A stretch of DNA of 64,000 bases from Cryptomeria japonica. Lineage: Eukaryota > Streptophyta > Pinopsida > Cupressales > Cupressaceae. This document shows positions 1-11,956 of this stretch, piece after piece. Location: NCBI RefSeq assembly GCF_030272615.1, contig NC_081415.1:192789695-192853694 (forward strand), written 5' to 3'. The position numbers and the translations under genes are program-made. The notes beneath the pieces were generated by a model. The model made no database searches. It was not told the origin of the DNA and saw nothing but the letters and a program-made list of their open reading frames with translations. Position 1 is the first letter of the stretch, and each line of letters opens with the position of its first letter.

Positions 1-2754
1 AGATTTTCAATTTTCCCTGTGTATTCCTCCATTTTTGTTGTCACACTAGCTGGTATTTCTTGTACTTGTTCTATAATCTGTATTGGAGGGGGCTCATTTG
101 CAATTTTTTCTTTCAACTCCACTAACTCTTCCTCCAGAGTGCCCTTCTTCATCAGAGTCTCTTCATATTTTTTAGCTAATGCAATCAATTGGGTATATGT
201 TTCTGTGTATCTTCTTGACAAATCCTCTATTTTTGATAAATTCATGAAAGAAACTTGAGTAAAAAATGAGGCAATCTCCGTGTCAGTTGTGTTTTGCAAG
301 TTCCAAATCATTCTATCAACTTTCTTTTCTACTTGGATATTTAGAAGGTGGGGCTTTTGAGTGGAAGGGGCTAAAGACCAAGCAGCAAGTGTCTTTGACT
401 TAGGATTAAATCTTGATCCTCTTATTACATCTCCAATTTCAAATTCAGTTCTAAACATTGGGTCCTCTTGCTTCCTAATCTGATCAATAATAAAAATAGA
501 CTGGATATCCCAGTCAGGCATCATAATCATACCAGTACTCTTTATCAATTGTCTTGCCTGTTCTACAGATATTTCCTCCCTATTAGGATCATATTCCTGC
601 AATGCCTTGATGATATCCTCTTTCTTTTCTTCATTTGCTTCCTCTATGATCATATTTTATTTTAATTGATTTTGTTTCAACCTTGTCAAAAAAAATTTAA
701 ATTCATTTGACTTAATAAAGTCATCATCTTTCATGAACTCATTTGACAACATCACACACTCATCAAAGCCTTGAGCAAGGGCTTCATTTGTTTCTCCTGG
801 TTCTTCATTTTGCCCTGCTTCTCTGAGATGTGTCCTTATTTGATGAAAGTAGTGTCCTTGTTCTGTAACAATTGCTCTAGCAAGGTCTCTCCTCACAATT
901 GTACCGACCTCAATGGTTTTTTGTTTCTTTGCAGCTAGCACTCAGGTAGATTGAACTTCATCCCCACTCTCTACATCATCAGCAGACACACTAAGTGGCC
1001 TCTTGCCATTTGAAGAATGTCCATCTTGGGGGTCTTGCTACTGAGCAGTCACTTTTGGAATTTGAGGCATTTATTCCATCAAAGTTTCATATAAACTCAG
1101 CATTTTGTTAATCCTCTCTGGGTACAGGCTATTAGGGCAAAAACCTGAGAAACTAAGGTCAACAGCCAACAATTCTACTTCAACTCTCATCAAATTTTTC
1201 CATTTTCTTCTCCTTTCTTGTACTTCATCTTTTCTCAACAAATTTCTAACCACATCTTCATCATCCAATGGTTCATGGTCCTTTATTGTGGCCCAAGGTG
1301 TCATTTTTGGCATTGCAACTTTAATAAATTGTTTCGGATCACAGAATCTAGACACAACATTAACCAACCTATATTGTTTAAGGAAATTGTTTACTTCATC
1401 AAAGGAACTCCTACCAATGGTAAAATCAGACGCAACCCAAAGCCTAGGAAGAAAAGAACCCTTCCTGTGTTTATCAAGGTATTCTTTTTCAACTAGGGTC
1501 AATTTCCAGATAAACTCCATAAAAGCAATCCTAATTGGAACAAATTTTGGTAAAATATGGGGAGGCTGAGGACACCCATAGACTCTCATCACAGTAAAGT
1601 TATCAAAAAAATAAAAAATCCTCCAAGTTATGTGAAATAGGCCAGTTTGGAACATACTGGTAAGGTCTCAAAACTCTCCTAACATTAATTGACAATCATT
1701 CCCTATTTATTCCTAGCATTTCCATAATTGGCGAAACAATCCAATTTTCAAAGAAAAGGAAAGAAGAATGGGGAGAACTACTATCCCAAACCTGGGTCCA
1801 TCTTTGTATTGGCATTAAGACACCGAACTCTTCTTTCAAAAGCTCCAATTCTTTATCCACAAACTCAACATTATAGAACAAGATTAAATGCATCAGCAAT
1901 GAATAATGCTTGAATGTAGGGCTGGGTGTACCACTTTGAATTTCAACTAGAGCATTATGAATGTGTTCAACCACATAGCCCACATAATCATAATCTTTGT
2001 TAACATTTGGGTGTTGAATGTCCATAGCCATCATCAGTAATTCAGCTGACACTGTTGAATCTCCATCAAAACCCAACACTCTTCATAATCCATAGATTGT
2101 ACAATGCATATAATTGTGGAAAGATGTGATGTCAAATGGTGGTTCGATACTCTCTGAAATTATAACCAGCTTCTTATTCACCCTAGGAATGTATCTAGGC
2201 ATTGCATGCTTCTTGATAACACCTTTGTATTTGTCATAATCCTCTGCAATCCGCTCCAAATCTATATCTGTACATGCAGCACCAGTAATCTAGAAAGCTT
2301 CAACAAAGCTAGCTTTGTTATTTGAAACTAGGGCAGACTGGTTCTTTCTTTTGATTACCCTAGATACTGGGCAATAGTGTTTGGCCAACTCTTTGATCAA
2401 ATCCACATCAACATACACATCTGGCACAATTAACTTTGCCATATTTAAATCCCAAGGGTTTGACATCGGGACACCCTTAACCCTAATTTTTTAGAAATAA
2501 AGAAATAGAGCAGAACCAGTCATATTAAGTGTGGTAGGCTTTCTGCATTGGCTCCATAAATCTCTCCATGCCAAATGATTTGTATTCAAAGCAACGGAAG
2601 TCCCTGGCATCAAATGTACAAATTCATCTTTGTATTTCTTAACCATCATTTCCTCAGTGGCACTGGCCTTGGAACCTCCAGGTCCTCCTGCTCCACTTGT
2701 CGTGGCCTTGGGCTTGGGCTTGGAACCTCCAGTACCACTCGTCGCCTGGCTCAT
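1..2754 (-). pseudogene. ORF-X type retroelement-associated protein, decayed, 3' end off window
   Basis: Reading leftward from an ATG at 2754, one frame stays protein-like to 1696 (start MSQATSGTGGSKPKP, basic and Gly/Ser/Thr rich), interrupted by stops near 2491, 2290 and 2080. It then shifts frame and continues from 1655 to the window edge, with stops near 1071, 945 and 657. The last 650 bases encode a Glu/Lys-rich, coiled-coil-like tail. No reverse transcriptase, integrase or transposase motif is visible. The order (N-terminal globular part, a block reading YVGYVVEHIHNALVEIQ, then a charged coiled-coil tail) resembles the second ORF of element B at 19059-22189, which has VAY-IIKEDETYGICEMIE at the matching place. 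I infer both belong to one family of non-autonomous plant LTR-element proteins. A match to Pfam putative plant transposon protein families is possible but untested. Confidence 0.55.
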
Positions 2755-2863
2755 TTTAGCTGCAGGAGAAAAACTTAACCAATTTTCTGAAATTTCCTCA
2801 CACCCAGCACTCTGAATTCTCCAACGTTGTTGTAGAGATCAATTCACTAGATTACCTCGAAGA

Positions 2864-5060
2864 TAGAATGCATTAATGCAATTATACAAAACCTTGGCTT
2901 GATCATGCAATTTATGGTATTTACTATTTGAATTTTGGGTGCCATCACTTCTCTCAAGTCTCAAGTCTCATTAATTGCCACACTTGCATGAACTAGCTAC
3001 TGTGGCATAATGACATTAATTCAAACTTCAAACTGAAGTACTCGAGCGAAATTTGAATTCATGCCCTTCTATTTGATTGGTGATTGGCATTCAAAACTTT
3101 TACAGAACCCAGAAAACAAGTCCATGTGTTAGCGAGTTAGCGACAATGCTACCAAATCCTCTTAATCGCAAGCTTGCAACCCCTTTTACGAATCCTCAAA
3201 GAATCTTGCGAGTGAGTGACAGTCGTTGATCTAACAAAACAACTTATTTCATCGCAAGCTCGCAACTAGAAACTTAACTTGACTTAAACCCTTGTGATCC
3301 CGTGACAACAAGACACTTAACCGCCTTCGCATGCTCGCAACACTTTTTGACTTAAGACTTACAAACCCGCGAGCATGTGATGACCACAAAATCAGACCAA
3401 AACTTACCTGTCACCAAATCGCAACTTAAAATGCCAAACAACTTCAAAACGTGCGAGAAAGCGACTTAACCACATTGCATGATCGCAAATTAAAATGACT
3501 TAACCGCGAACACCTCACGACCTTGCGATAACATAAAATCACACCCAGTCGCAACCTCGCAACATAAAATGGTATTTGGGCGCAGTCACTTCTCTCAAGT
3601 CTCATTAATGGCCACACTTGCATGAACTAGCTAGTGTGGCATTAATTCAATTAAACTGATAGAATGCATTAATGCAATTGTACAAATGTCAAAATCTCAG
3701 CTCGATTGTGTCAAAACTTTTACAGAACCCGACAAACAAGTCCACGTGTCAATCCCCATCTTTAATCGCACACTCTCAACCGGTTATAACAATTAGGAAA
3801 GGAACTGACGAGTTAGTGACAATGCTACCAAATCCTCTTAATCGCAAGCTCGCAACCCCTTTTATGAATCCTCATAGAATCTCACGAGTGAGAGACAGCT
3901 GTTGATCTAACAAAATAACTTATTTCATTGCAAGCTCGCAACTCGAAACTTAACTTGACTTAAACCCTTGCGATCCCATGATAACAAGACACTTAACCAC
4001 CATCGCATGCTCGCAACACTTTTTGACTTAAGATTTACAAACCCTCGAGCATGCGATGACCACAAAATCAGACCAAAACTTACCTGTTGCCAGATCGCAA
4101 CTTAAAATGCTAAACAACTTCAAAACCTGCGAACAAGCGACTTAACCGCATCGCATGATCGCAAATTAAAATGACTTAACCACGAACACCTCGCGACCTT
4201 GCGATAACATAAAATCACACCTAGTTGCAACCTCACAACATAAAATGGTATTTGGGCGCCGTCACTTCTCTCGAGTCTCATTAATTGCCACACTTGCATG
4301 AACTAGCTAGTGTGGCATTAATTCAATTAAACTGATAGAATGCATTAATGCAATTGTACAAATGTCAAAATCTTGGCTCGATCGTGTCAAAACTTTTACA
4401 AAACCCGACAAAAAGTCCACGTGTCAATCCCCATCTTTAATCGCACACTCTCAACCGATTATAACAATCAGGAAAGGAACTGGTGAGTTAGCGACAATGC
4501 TACCAAATCCTCTTAATCGCAAGCTCACAACCCCTTTTACGAATCCTCATAGAATCTCGCGAGTGAGAAATAGCCATTGATCGAGCAAAATAACTTATTT
4601 CATCGCAAGCTCACAACTCAAAACTTAACTTGACTTAAACCCTTGCGATCCCATGATAACAAGGCACTTAACCGCCATCGCATGCTTGCAACACTTTTTG
4701 ACTTAAGACTTACAAACCCGCGAGCATGCGATGACCACAAAATCAGACCAAAACTTACCTATCACCAGATCACAACTTAAAATGCTAAACAACTTCAAAA
4801 CTTGCGAGCAAGCGATGAAACCAACTAAGCTGCGATACCAACTACATTGCATGATCGCAAATTAAAATGACTTAACCATGAACACCTCGCGACCGTGCGA
4901 CAACATAAAATCACACCCAATCGCAACCTCGCAACATAAAATGGTCAAGTGCAAAATATCTTGCGAGCTAGTGACAACTAAAATCTCCCAGTACTCGCAA
5001 GCTCGCGACTTAAACTGACTTGATGATAAAGGACCTGCAAGCTAGCGATAACCATTAAAC
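2864..5060. repeat. tandem repeat, about 0.68-kb unit, GCGA/TCGC-rich
   Basis: Three long copies start near 2937, 3574 and 4250, each opening with a variant of GTCACTTCTCTC-AGTCTCATTAAT and later GATAGAATGCATTAATGCAA. A partial copy lies at 2864-2930. Copy 1 lacks part of the 5' section present in copies 2 and 3. Inside each unit short motifs such as ATCGCAAGCTCGCAAC and GCGAGCATGCGATGACC recur, so the unit looks built from a smaller GCGA-bearing satellite. Short ORFs inside (3672-3905, 4362-4580) are repeat copies, not genes. Confidence 0.85.
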
Positions 5061-5564
5061 ATGTTTGACCAACCGTTTGACCACACTTGACGTTGACATG
5101 GACAAATAAATAGAGGACAACTCAGATTTTCAATGCATGACAACTTCGGTTTACTAGCCAACTAAGACAAAAAACAAACACAAAACCCTAATCGCCATGA
5201 ACATCATTTTAAGCATTTAATGTAGAATAGTAGAAAGGTTCGAACAGTAACAGTTATGCAATATGAATAATTTTATGGATCTTGTGACACAAATTTGTTG
5301 CATTTCATGTTCAACATGTTACATAATGTGGAACCAAATACCAATTTACTAATAATTCAATTGTTTAGTAATAATTCAAATTCACAATTAAAAATATGAA
5401 ATAAGTATCCATTCTACTTCTGATTGACAAATTCAAGGAATACAATATCAAAAATCATCAATGACAACTATAGTATTGCAATTTTGCAAATTGTAATTGT
5501 AATATGACTCAAGAATTGTAGTATAATTATAAATACCTATAAACTGACTGCTAATTCACTTCAG
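5061..5564. other. AT-rich spacer, no gene seen
   Basis: The sequence lies between the tandem repeat and the C-terminal stop of the hAT relic. It probably includes the 3' untranslated end of the transposon. I did not find a convincing hAT terminal inverted repeat or 8-bp target duplication here. Confidence 0.5.
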
Positions 5565-8329
5565 TTATTCAGTCCGACTGTCTGAGGCTTCTATATCCCA
5601 AATGGACTCAAGATCCGTAAACTGACTAGTACTAACAGGTTCATCTTCATTCTGATTCGGGTATTCAAAAATGTCTTCATCTTCATGCTGACTCTAAGTC
5701 TGTGATCCATCATATTCATTTGTCTCAGCACTAGCACTAGTAGTAGCACCACCAGCTTTTAAAGTGTTGCACACCCCTCGTCTATCATGCATGGAATTCT
5801 AGATTGTCAGTGCCCTATCATATGGAAAATCTCTAACATTATATTGGGTTACAAACAACCTCAAGCAAGTTTCCAAATTCTTGTCTAATTTGTTTCTGAT
5901 CTTTGATTTCAAAAGCCCTAATGCACTGAAAACTCTCTCATCTTCCACTGACCCCAATATCATTGTTTGACATAAATCAGCAAGTTTCAAATATTCTGGT
6001 ATTGCAATACACAATGCTTCACTTTGATCTATCCTTTTCCAAAGCCTTGTGATTGATCCAGGTTCAAATGGATTCTCTAAGTTAACCAATTGTTGTTTCA
6101 TAACCAATGCAAACTATTTACATTGTTTTCTAAGATGATCCGAATTTAAAATTCCTTCTATTGGTTGTCCATTGCAATATGAATCTTTTGAAAATGTCAA
6201 TATCAATTCCTTTAGTTTTTTATGATACATCTTTACGTCATTTGGATTATCTCCAATTGAATGCCAAAATTGAGGAAACACACAACCCATGGCTTCAAGT
6301 ATTTCTTCTCGAGGGAATCTTTCACGAATCTCAGTTGAAAGTTCATATGCAATAGACTTCAAATTATCACTAACAGATTTAACAATCCTGTCAAAATCTT
6401 CCTTTTTAACTGGTAGTGCTCTGCCTCGCTTGCCCGTCTTAGATTGGTGCATTGGTATTTGAAATCCTTTTACAAAGATACATAACTCATTTTTTGTATT
6501 GAAATGTAAAAAATTTTCAGCATGATTCAAATCTGTAATTATCTGCCACCTAAAAAAATTTGGGCTTCGCCTTGTTAGATCTAAATATAGACCATCCAGG
6601 CTCAAGCATGTCATTTTACGTAGAGTGCTATACTCATTGATATACATAGTTTTGTCTTGGGCTTTCTTAACAAGTTTGTTCATTGAATCCAGCATGGGGA
6701 GAAGACTAGCTAAAGTTAATAGAGTCTCTATATCACTTAATTTATGTAAGAGATCAGGAGCTTTGTCTACTGTGAGGCGTTGCTCATACATTAGTCCGAT
6801 CAAGGATTGATATTCTGTTAGAACTCATTCCGCTGATCCATGCAAGTAGATCCATCTGGTCTCAACATCCCTAAGAAGCTTGTTTCCTCCTGTTACTCCC
6901 TCAGCAAAAATTTGAAATTTTGCAAAACGTTTAGGACTTCAGCAGAAGTATGAGTGGAGCTCATGGACCAGATCTTCAACTTTTGACACTGTAGGGAAAT
7001 TGCTTACAATTCTATATGCTAAATTCATTCGATGGGTCATGCAGTGAATGCCAACCATGTATGGTGCAATACTAGTTTTTAATCTTGTGCAAAGACCGGT
7101 CCTTTGACCTTGCATTACTGCAACTCCATCAGCTCCAACACACACCAACTTCTTGGCAATTGTCAAGTCATCCATACTAGCAATTTCATTCAAAGCTTTC
7201 TTAACTTCCAAATATAAATTTTCTGCTGTTGAATTGCCCCTCATTTTATGAACACAGAGTAGATGAGCTTAGCGGACGTGTTCTTTTATGGTATACACAT
7301 GCATACAAACCCAAGCAGTGTTATCTACCGCAGTAACTTCATCTATGGATAATGAAATCAAATTTGACTCTTTTACACTCTCTTGTAAATTTTCCTTTTC
7401 CACCTCAGCGAGATAGTTTGCCATTTCCCATCCAGTGTTTATTGACCAATGTGACATAGGATAGTGAGGAACATTCAAAAAACATAATAAATTACTAAAT
7501 TCTGGGAAATCTTTCATAGGATGCCCTCTCAACATAATATGAAAAACAACACTCATCTTAATAGTCTTTGCTAGGTTTGCATCTTTCACTGCATTTTCAA
7601 GCCCAGCCTTGATTGTATTTCCAAATCAACTATTACGAATCAGTGTCATTTTGTGGTTATGCTCTTCATATTTCGTGGCATACTTAACATGAAGACATTC
7701 TTCCTTTGATTTCCATCTTACTACTCGTGTTTCCTTTTTGTCTATGATCTGTTTTTCATAAACCTTACCAATATGCTTTTTTATGGTGTCAATCTTTAGC
7801 TGCATCTTCTTCTCTCTTTTAGTTTTCCAGCTACAAATCTTACACTTGCATTCTGTTGGTTGTTCATCATTGTTTGGGACCGTTTCAATGAATGGGTACT
7901 TTGCTACCCAATCAATCTTAAAACTCCCTGTCATCTCCCACTCTCACCCCAGTTTTACTTTCCTTTTTCTTTTCTTCCTACCAACATCATCTTCAGTACT
8001 AGCATTTGCATTCACCAATGGTATCTCATTGTGTGTATCCCTTAGAACATCTTCTGCCATGTCGGTATTGTCATCCTCATTTGATGCATTTAACTCAATG
8101 ACAATCCCACCTTGTGGTGGTGGTGAGCTACTGTGAATGGGTTCTGCAACTGCAGAGGTTGATGGACCAGAAACTTTGCCAAATCCAAAAAAAGACTATA
8201 TGGTACTATCTTTAAGTTTAAGTTTGAGCATTTCAATGGCCTCCCAATCCCTTCAGTTTCACTGCCCTAAGGAGTCTTACCCTTGTCTGACATTCCAATC
8301 CCTTCATCACCCTGAGGAGTCTCGCCCAT
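5565..8329 (-). pseudogene. hAT-family transposase relic (ZNF862-like type)
   Basis: Cut-and-paste DNA transposase. Read leftward: an acidic N-terminus with a basic patch GRKKRKRKVK near 7960; a zinc-finger-like segment CKCKICSW followed by a distal H in KKHIGK near 7830-7770; a first catalytic-type Asp in SLSIDEVTAVDNTAW near 7350; VGADGVAVMQG and HCMTHRMNLAY near 7130-7010; RDVETRW near 6860; and a C-terminal hAT dimerisation block EDERVFSALGLLKSK near 5930, then an acidic tail ending at 5565. From about 8130 to 5565 the frame is continuous but carries about eight in-frame stops (near 7944, 7626, 7269, 6939, 6820, 6114, 5799, 5697) and no clear indel. One frame break lies near 8190 in the N-terminal part. 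Not functional as read. Confidence 0.85.
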
Positions 8330-9104
8330 GTCTAACTATGACATCTTGAGTCTTGACCTCTCACTATGAATTAAAAGTTAAAACTAATACTATCAAGTAT
8401 GAAGAAATGATTACTCACCTTTATGCCTTCTTAATTCTCTGAATTAGGAATCAGGAATGAATGCCTGGGCCTGTGTTGCAGGATTGTAACTCTGGCCCTC
8501 CGCCCTACAATGAACTTCGACTTTCCAACTCAATTTGCGGAATGCGAATCGAGACTCGAGACTCTGAGAGCTCCCAATTTACTAATCAAACACGAACAAA
8601 TTGTAAGAAAGAGTGTAAGAAATAGTGTATTTATAGCAATCCATGATTGCATTTTTCGCGAATTGCGCGGGGCCCGAATGTCGCAATTGTCAATAGACAT
8701 TTAATTTAATTATATTTTTGGTGAATTGCATGGGCGTGCAATGAACATTTAATTTAAGTGGGGCCAAATGGGTCCTCGAATGCTTATAATGTTTTATTTG
8801 ATATTGGCGAATTTGGCTGACGCATGCAATGAACATTTAATTTACCATTGGTGAATTAGGTCCTGGGTACGTGGTCATTTTATTATTGCTGGCGAATAAC
8901 GGAGGTGATCTAATACCCATGTCTGAGTGATTCCAAGTGAATATTACGGGCATGCACATTGACGGTGTGTGGTCAATGGCAAAGCCAGATTCTACAGTGT
9001 ACCGTTAACCCCAAAATTCTGGGCGATTTGACTACGATGTTGCCCCAGACTATTCGCGTGGAATTCGCCAATTGGCGAAGATTCACCACTAAAAAACTCT
9101 CTGC
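8330..9104. other. 5' flank of hAT relic with repeated subterminal-like motifs
   Basis: No coding region is recognised. At 8640-8960 a phrase with GCAATGAACATTTAATTTA is repeated (8739, 8829; a diverged copy near 8690), each close to a GGTGAATT or GGCGAATT motif, and an inverted pair ATTCGCCAATTGGCGAA lies at 9063-9079. Repeated motifs near an end are usual for hAT transposons, so this may be its terminal region (inference). The exact end was not found. Confidence 0.45.
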
Positions 9105-10560
9105 CCCTCAAGATACCATACAACCCATAACAACACCATATGGTGCCCTAAAGGATCATATGGTGTTCTATGACCCCTTAGGATACTATTTGGCATCATT
9201 ATAGGTCCTATGGTGTTCTAATGGATCATATAGTGTCATATGACCCCTTAGATGTTGTTAGGGGTCATATTATGTTCTAAGAGTCATATGGTGTCCTATG
9301 AGCAATTAGGACACCATATGGTATCGTTATGTGTCTTATGTTGTTGTATGACCCCTAAGACACCTTATGACCACTTAGGACACCATATGGTGTCATTAGG
9401 GGTCATATGGTGTCCTAAGGGGTCATATGGTCTCCTATGACCCCTTAGGACACTATTTGACCCCTTAGGACTCCATATGGTGTCATTATGGGTCGTATGG
9501 TGTCCTAAGAGGTTATATAGTGTTTATGACCCCTTAGGACACCATTTGGTGTCATTATGGGTTGTATGGTGTGCTAAGGGGTCATATGGTGTCTTATAAC
9601 CCCTTAGGACTCCATATGACCTCTTACGTGTTGTTATGGGCCATATGGTGTTCTAACAGGTCATATCATGTTCTATGATCCCTTAGGACACCATATGATC
9701 CCTTAGGACTCCATATGGTGTCATTATGGGTCGTATGGTGTCCTAAAGGGTCATATGGTATTCTATGACCTCCTAAGACACCATATGATCCCTTAGGTGT
9801 CATTAGAGGTCATATTGTTTCCTAAGAGGTCATATGGTGTCCGATGACCCCTTAGGACACCATATGACCCCTTAAGACACCATACGACCCATAACGACAT
9901 TATATGGTATCCTAAGGGGTCATAGGATGCCATATGACCCCTCAGGATACCATATGACCCATAACACCACCATATGGTGCCCAAAATGGTCATATGGTGT
10001 TCTATGACCCCTTAGGACACTATTTGGCATCATTATAGGTCCTATGGTATTCTAAGGGATCATATAGTGTCTTATGTGCCCTTAGATGTTGTTAGGGGTC
10101 GTATTGCGTTCTAAGGGTCATATGGTGTCCAATGACCCATTGGACACCATATGGTATCGTTATGTGACTTATGGTGTCATATGACCCCTAGGACACCTTA
10201 TGACCACTTAGGACACCATATGGTGTCATTAGGGGTCATATGGTGTCCTAAGGGGTCATATGGTCTCCTACAACCCCTTAGGACACTATTTGACCCCTTA
10301 GGACTCCATATGGTGTCGTTATCAGTTGTATGGTGTCCTAAGAGGTCATATAGTGTTTTATGACCCCTTAGGATACCATTTGGTGTCATTATGGGTCGTA
10401 TGGTGTGTTAAGGGGTCATATGGTGTCTTATGACCCCTTAGGACTCCATATGACCTCTTATGTGTCGTTATGGGTCATATGGTGTCCTATGACCCCTTAG
10501 GACACATGCATGGATCCCTAGGATACCATATGACCCTTGAGAATACCTTTTGACCCTAGA
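9105..10560. repeat. satellite array 1: short inverted units around CCATATGG and AAGGGGTC
   Basis: About 1.45 kb consist of alternating orientations of a short module such as ATATGGTGTCCTAAGGGG and its complement (CCCCTTAGGACACCATAT). The joins often form the palindrome CCATATGG. Unit order is irregular, with single-base variants. Short ORFs here are repeat artefacts. Confidence 0.9.
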
Positions 10561-10715
10561 GAGGGAGAGAGGGGGAGGAGAGGGAGGCAATGGGAGAGAG
10601 ATACACCTAAGAGAGGAGGAGAGTGAGATAGAGAGATAGAGACTAAGAGGGAGAGACAAGAGATAAATGAGAGATAGAGGAAGAGATAGAGATAGAGAGT
10701 GACACAGAAAAGGGG

Positions 10716-10757
<42 letters not shown>

Positions 10758-10972
10758 TGAGTGAGAGGGAGGAAGGGGTCGAAGGATATTACAAGAGACT
10801 ATAGAGAGAGAGGTGCGAAGAGAGGGAGAGAGTGAGAAATAGAGGTAATGAGAAAGGGGGAGAGGGAGGGAGAGGGGAGAGGGAGAGAATGAGAGAGAGA
10901 CACCTGAGAGAAGGAGAGAGTGAGATAGAGAGAACGAGGATGAGAGGGAGAGACTTCAGAGATAAAGAATGG

Positions 10973-11052
<80 letters not shown>

Positions 11053-11124
11053 CACTTGACAGAGGAGGAGAGTGAGATAGAGAGATAGAGGTAGATAGGG
11101 AGAGATAATTAAGAGAGAAAGAAT

Positions 11125-11159
<35 letters not shown>

Positions 11160-11520
11160 AGGTTGATAGCCAGAGATGTGATAGAGAGAAGGAGAGAGAC
11201 TTGAGAGAAAGAGAAATGGAGTGAGAGGGGGAGAGAGAAAGAGAGTTAGAGGGAAATAAATACTTGACAAAGGAAGAGAAAGGGAGGGGGAGGGAGATGG
11301 AGATAAAGAGAGAGAGAGACACTTAAGAGAGGGGGAGGGAGTGAGAGATAGAGATATTTGAGAGAGGGATATATGAAAGAGAGAAAGAGGGTGAGGGAGA
11401 TGAGAAAGAGACGGAGAGATTCCTGAGAGAGGTAAGAAAGTAGAGAGTGAGATGCCTAAGAGACAAAAAGGTAGGGGTTAAGAAAGAGAGAGGGGGAATG
11501 TAGGGAAGAGATGAGAGACA
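10561..11520. repeat. purine-rich (GA)n low-complexity block
   Basis: Nearly one kilobase of GAGAGA-dominated sequence, with runs of perfect (GA)n at 10719-10754, 10976-11050 and 11128-11154. The long serine/leucine-rich reading frames on the minus strand are translations of this repeat and are not genes. Confidence 0.95.
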
Positions 11521-11717
11521 TAATGCTGATATGCGCATGTTGATTACTGAAATTTGACTAAGTGTGAAATTTATAAGAATACTCAAAAAACTAGAATCTG
11601 CATTATAACTCTTAGAGATTTGGAACCACTCTCAAATATAAATGTTATATTTTATGTATATATCCTACTGAAAAACCTAATGGAATGCTAAGTGAATTGT
11701 ATTCTATTGACAGACAG

Positions 11718-11822
11718 AACCATGTACGCGGTTTTAGTTTTTAAACCGCATAGGTGGTTAGTATTCTTTAAACCGCGTACGTGGTTAGTATGTTTTAAAC
11801 CATGCACGTGGTTTAGCTTTGG
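11718..11822. repeat. subterminal palindromic motif, three to four copies
   Basis: Variants of the near-palindrome AAACCGCGTACGTGGTT occur about every 35 bases: ATGTACGCGGTTT, AAACCGCATAGGTGGTT, AAACCGCGTACGTGGTT and AAACCATGCACGTGGTT. They lie about 140-240 bases inside the right end of the TIR element. Element F has a different palindrome in the same position. They could be transposase-binding sites (inference). Confidence 0.7.
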
Positions 11823-11956
11823 TTAGGCTCAGAAAAATGAGCCTAAATGTGTACGGAGTTCTTTAAATTTGAAATACCCCATGCACATTTTGGTGTTTTT
11901 CATGTTTTTTTTTTGGTGTGTCCACTTTTCTGACCACCATCTTTGTGCACTTACCC

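Larger units (their letters stand above)
9105..11956. mobile_element. truncated TIR element carrying satellite array 1
   Basis: The right end, 11941-11956, is the reverse complement of GGGTAAGTGCACAAAG, exactly the first 16 bases of element F at 23044. A GTGTCCACTTTT block sits 15-25 bases further in, as in F. The segment at 11590-11640 (GAATCTGCATTATAACTC and following) also matches 26605-26650 inside F. The interior is a palindromic array plus a purine-rich block. No matching left end is visible near 9105, so the left part seems lost. There is no coding capacity; mobilisation would need a transposase from elsewhere. Confidence 0.6.

Noticed and set aside
1105-1569. Plus-strand ORF of 154 codons opposite the ORF-X relic
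   Set aside because: It is a shadow of the minus-strand coding sequence, which has the coherent Glu/Lys-rich protein character.
7783-8136. Plus-strand ORF of 117 codons opposite the hAT transposase
   Set aside because: The minus strand carries the transposase zinc-finger and nuclear-localisation-like sequence. The plus-strand frame is Phe/Ser-rich antisense.
5100-8960. Terminal inverted repeats and 8-bp duplication for the hAT element
   Set aside because: I looked at both flanks and found only repeated subterminal-like motifs on one side, with no matching ends.
10789-11586. Long Ser/Leu-rich minus-strand reading frames, also at 55457-55989
   Set aside because: They are translations of (GA)n low-complexity DNA in which stops are rare by composition. 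There are no motifs and no codon structure.
11941-11956. A full TIR element bounded on the left near 8960-9105
   Set aside because: No GGGTAAGTGC or GGGTACCTGC end is found there and no 4-bp duplication can be matched, so only the right end is claimed.
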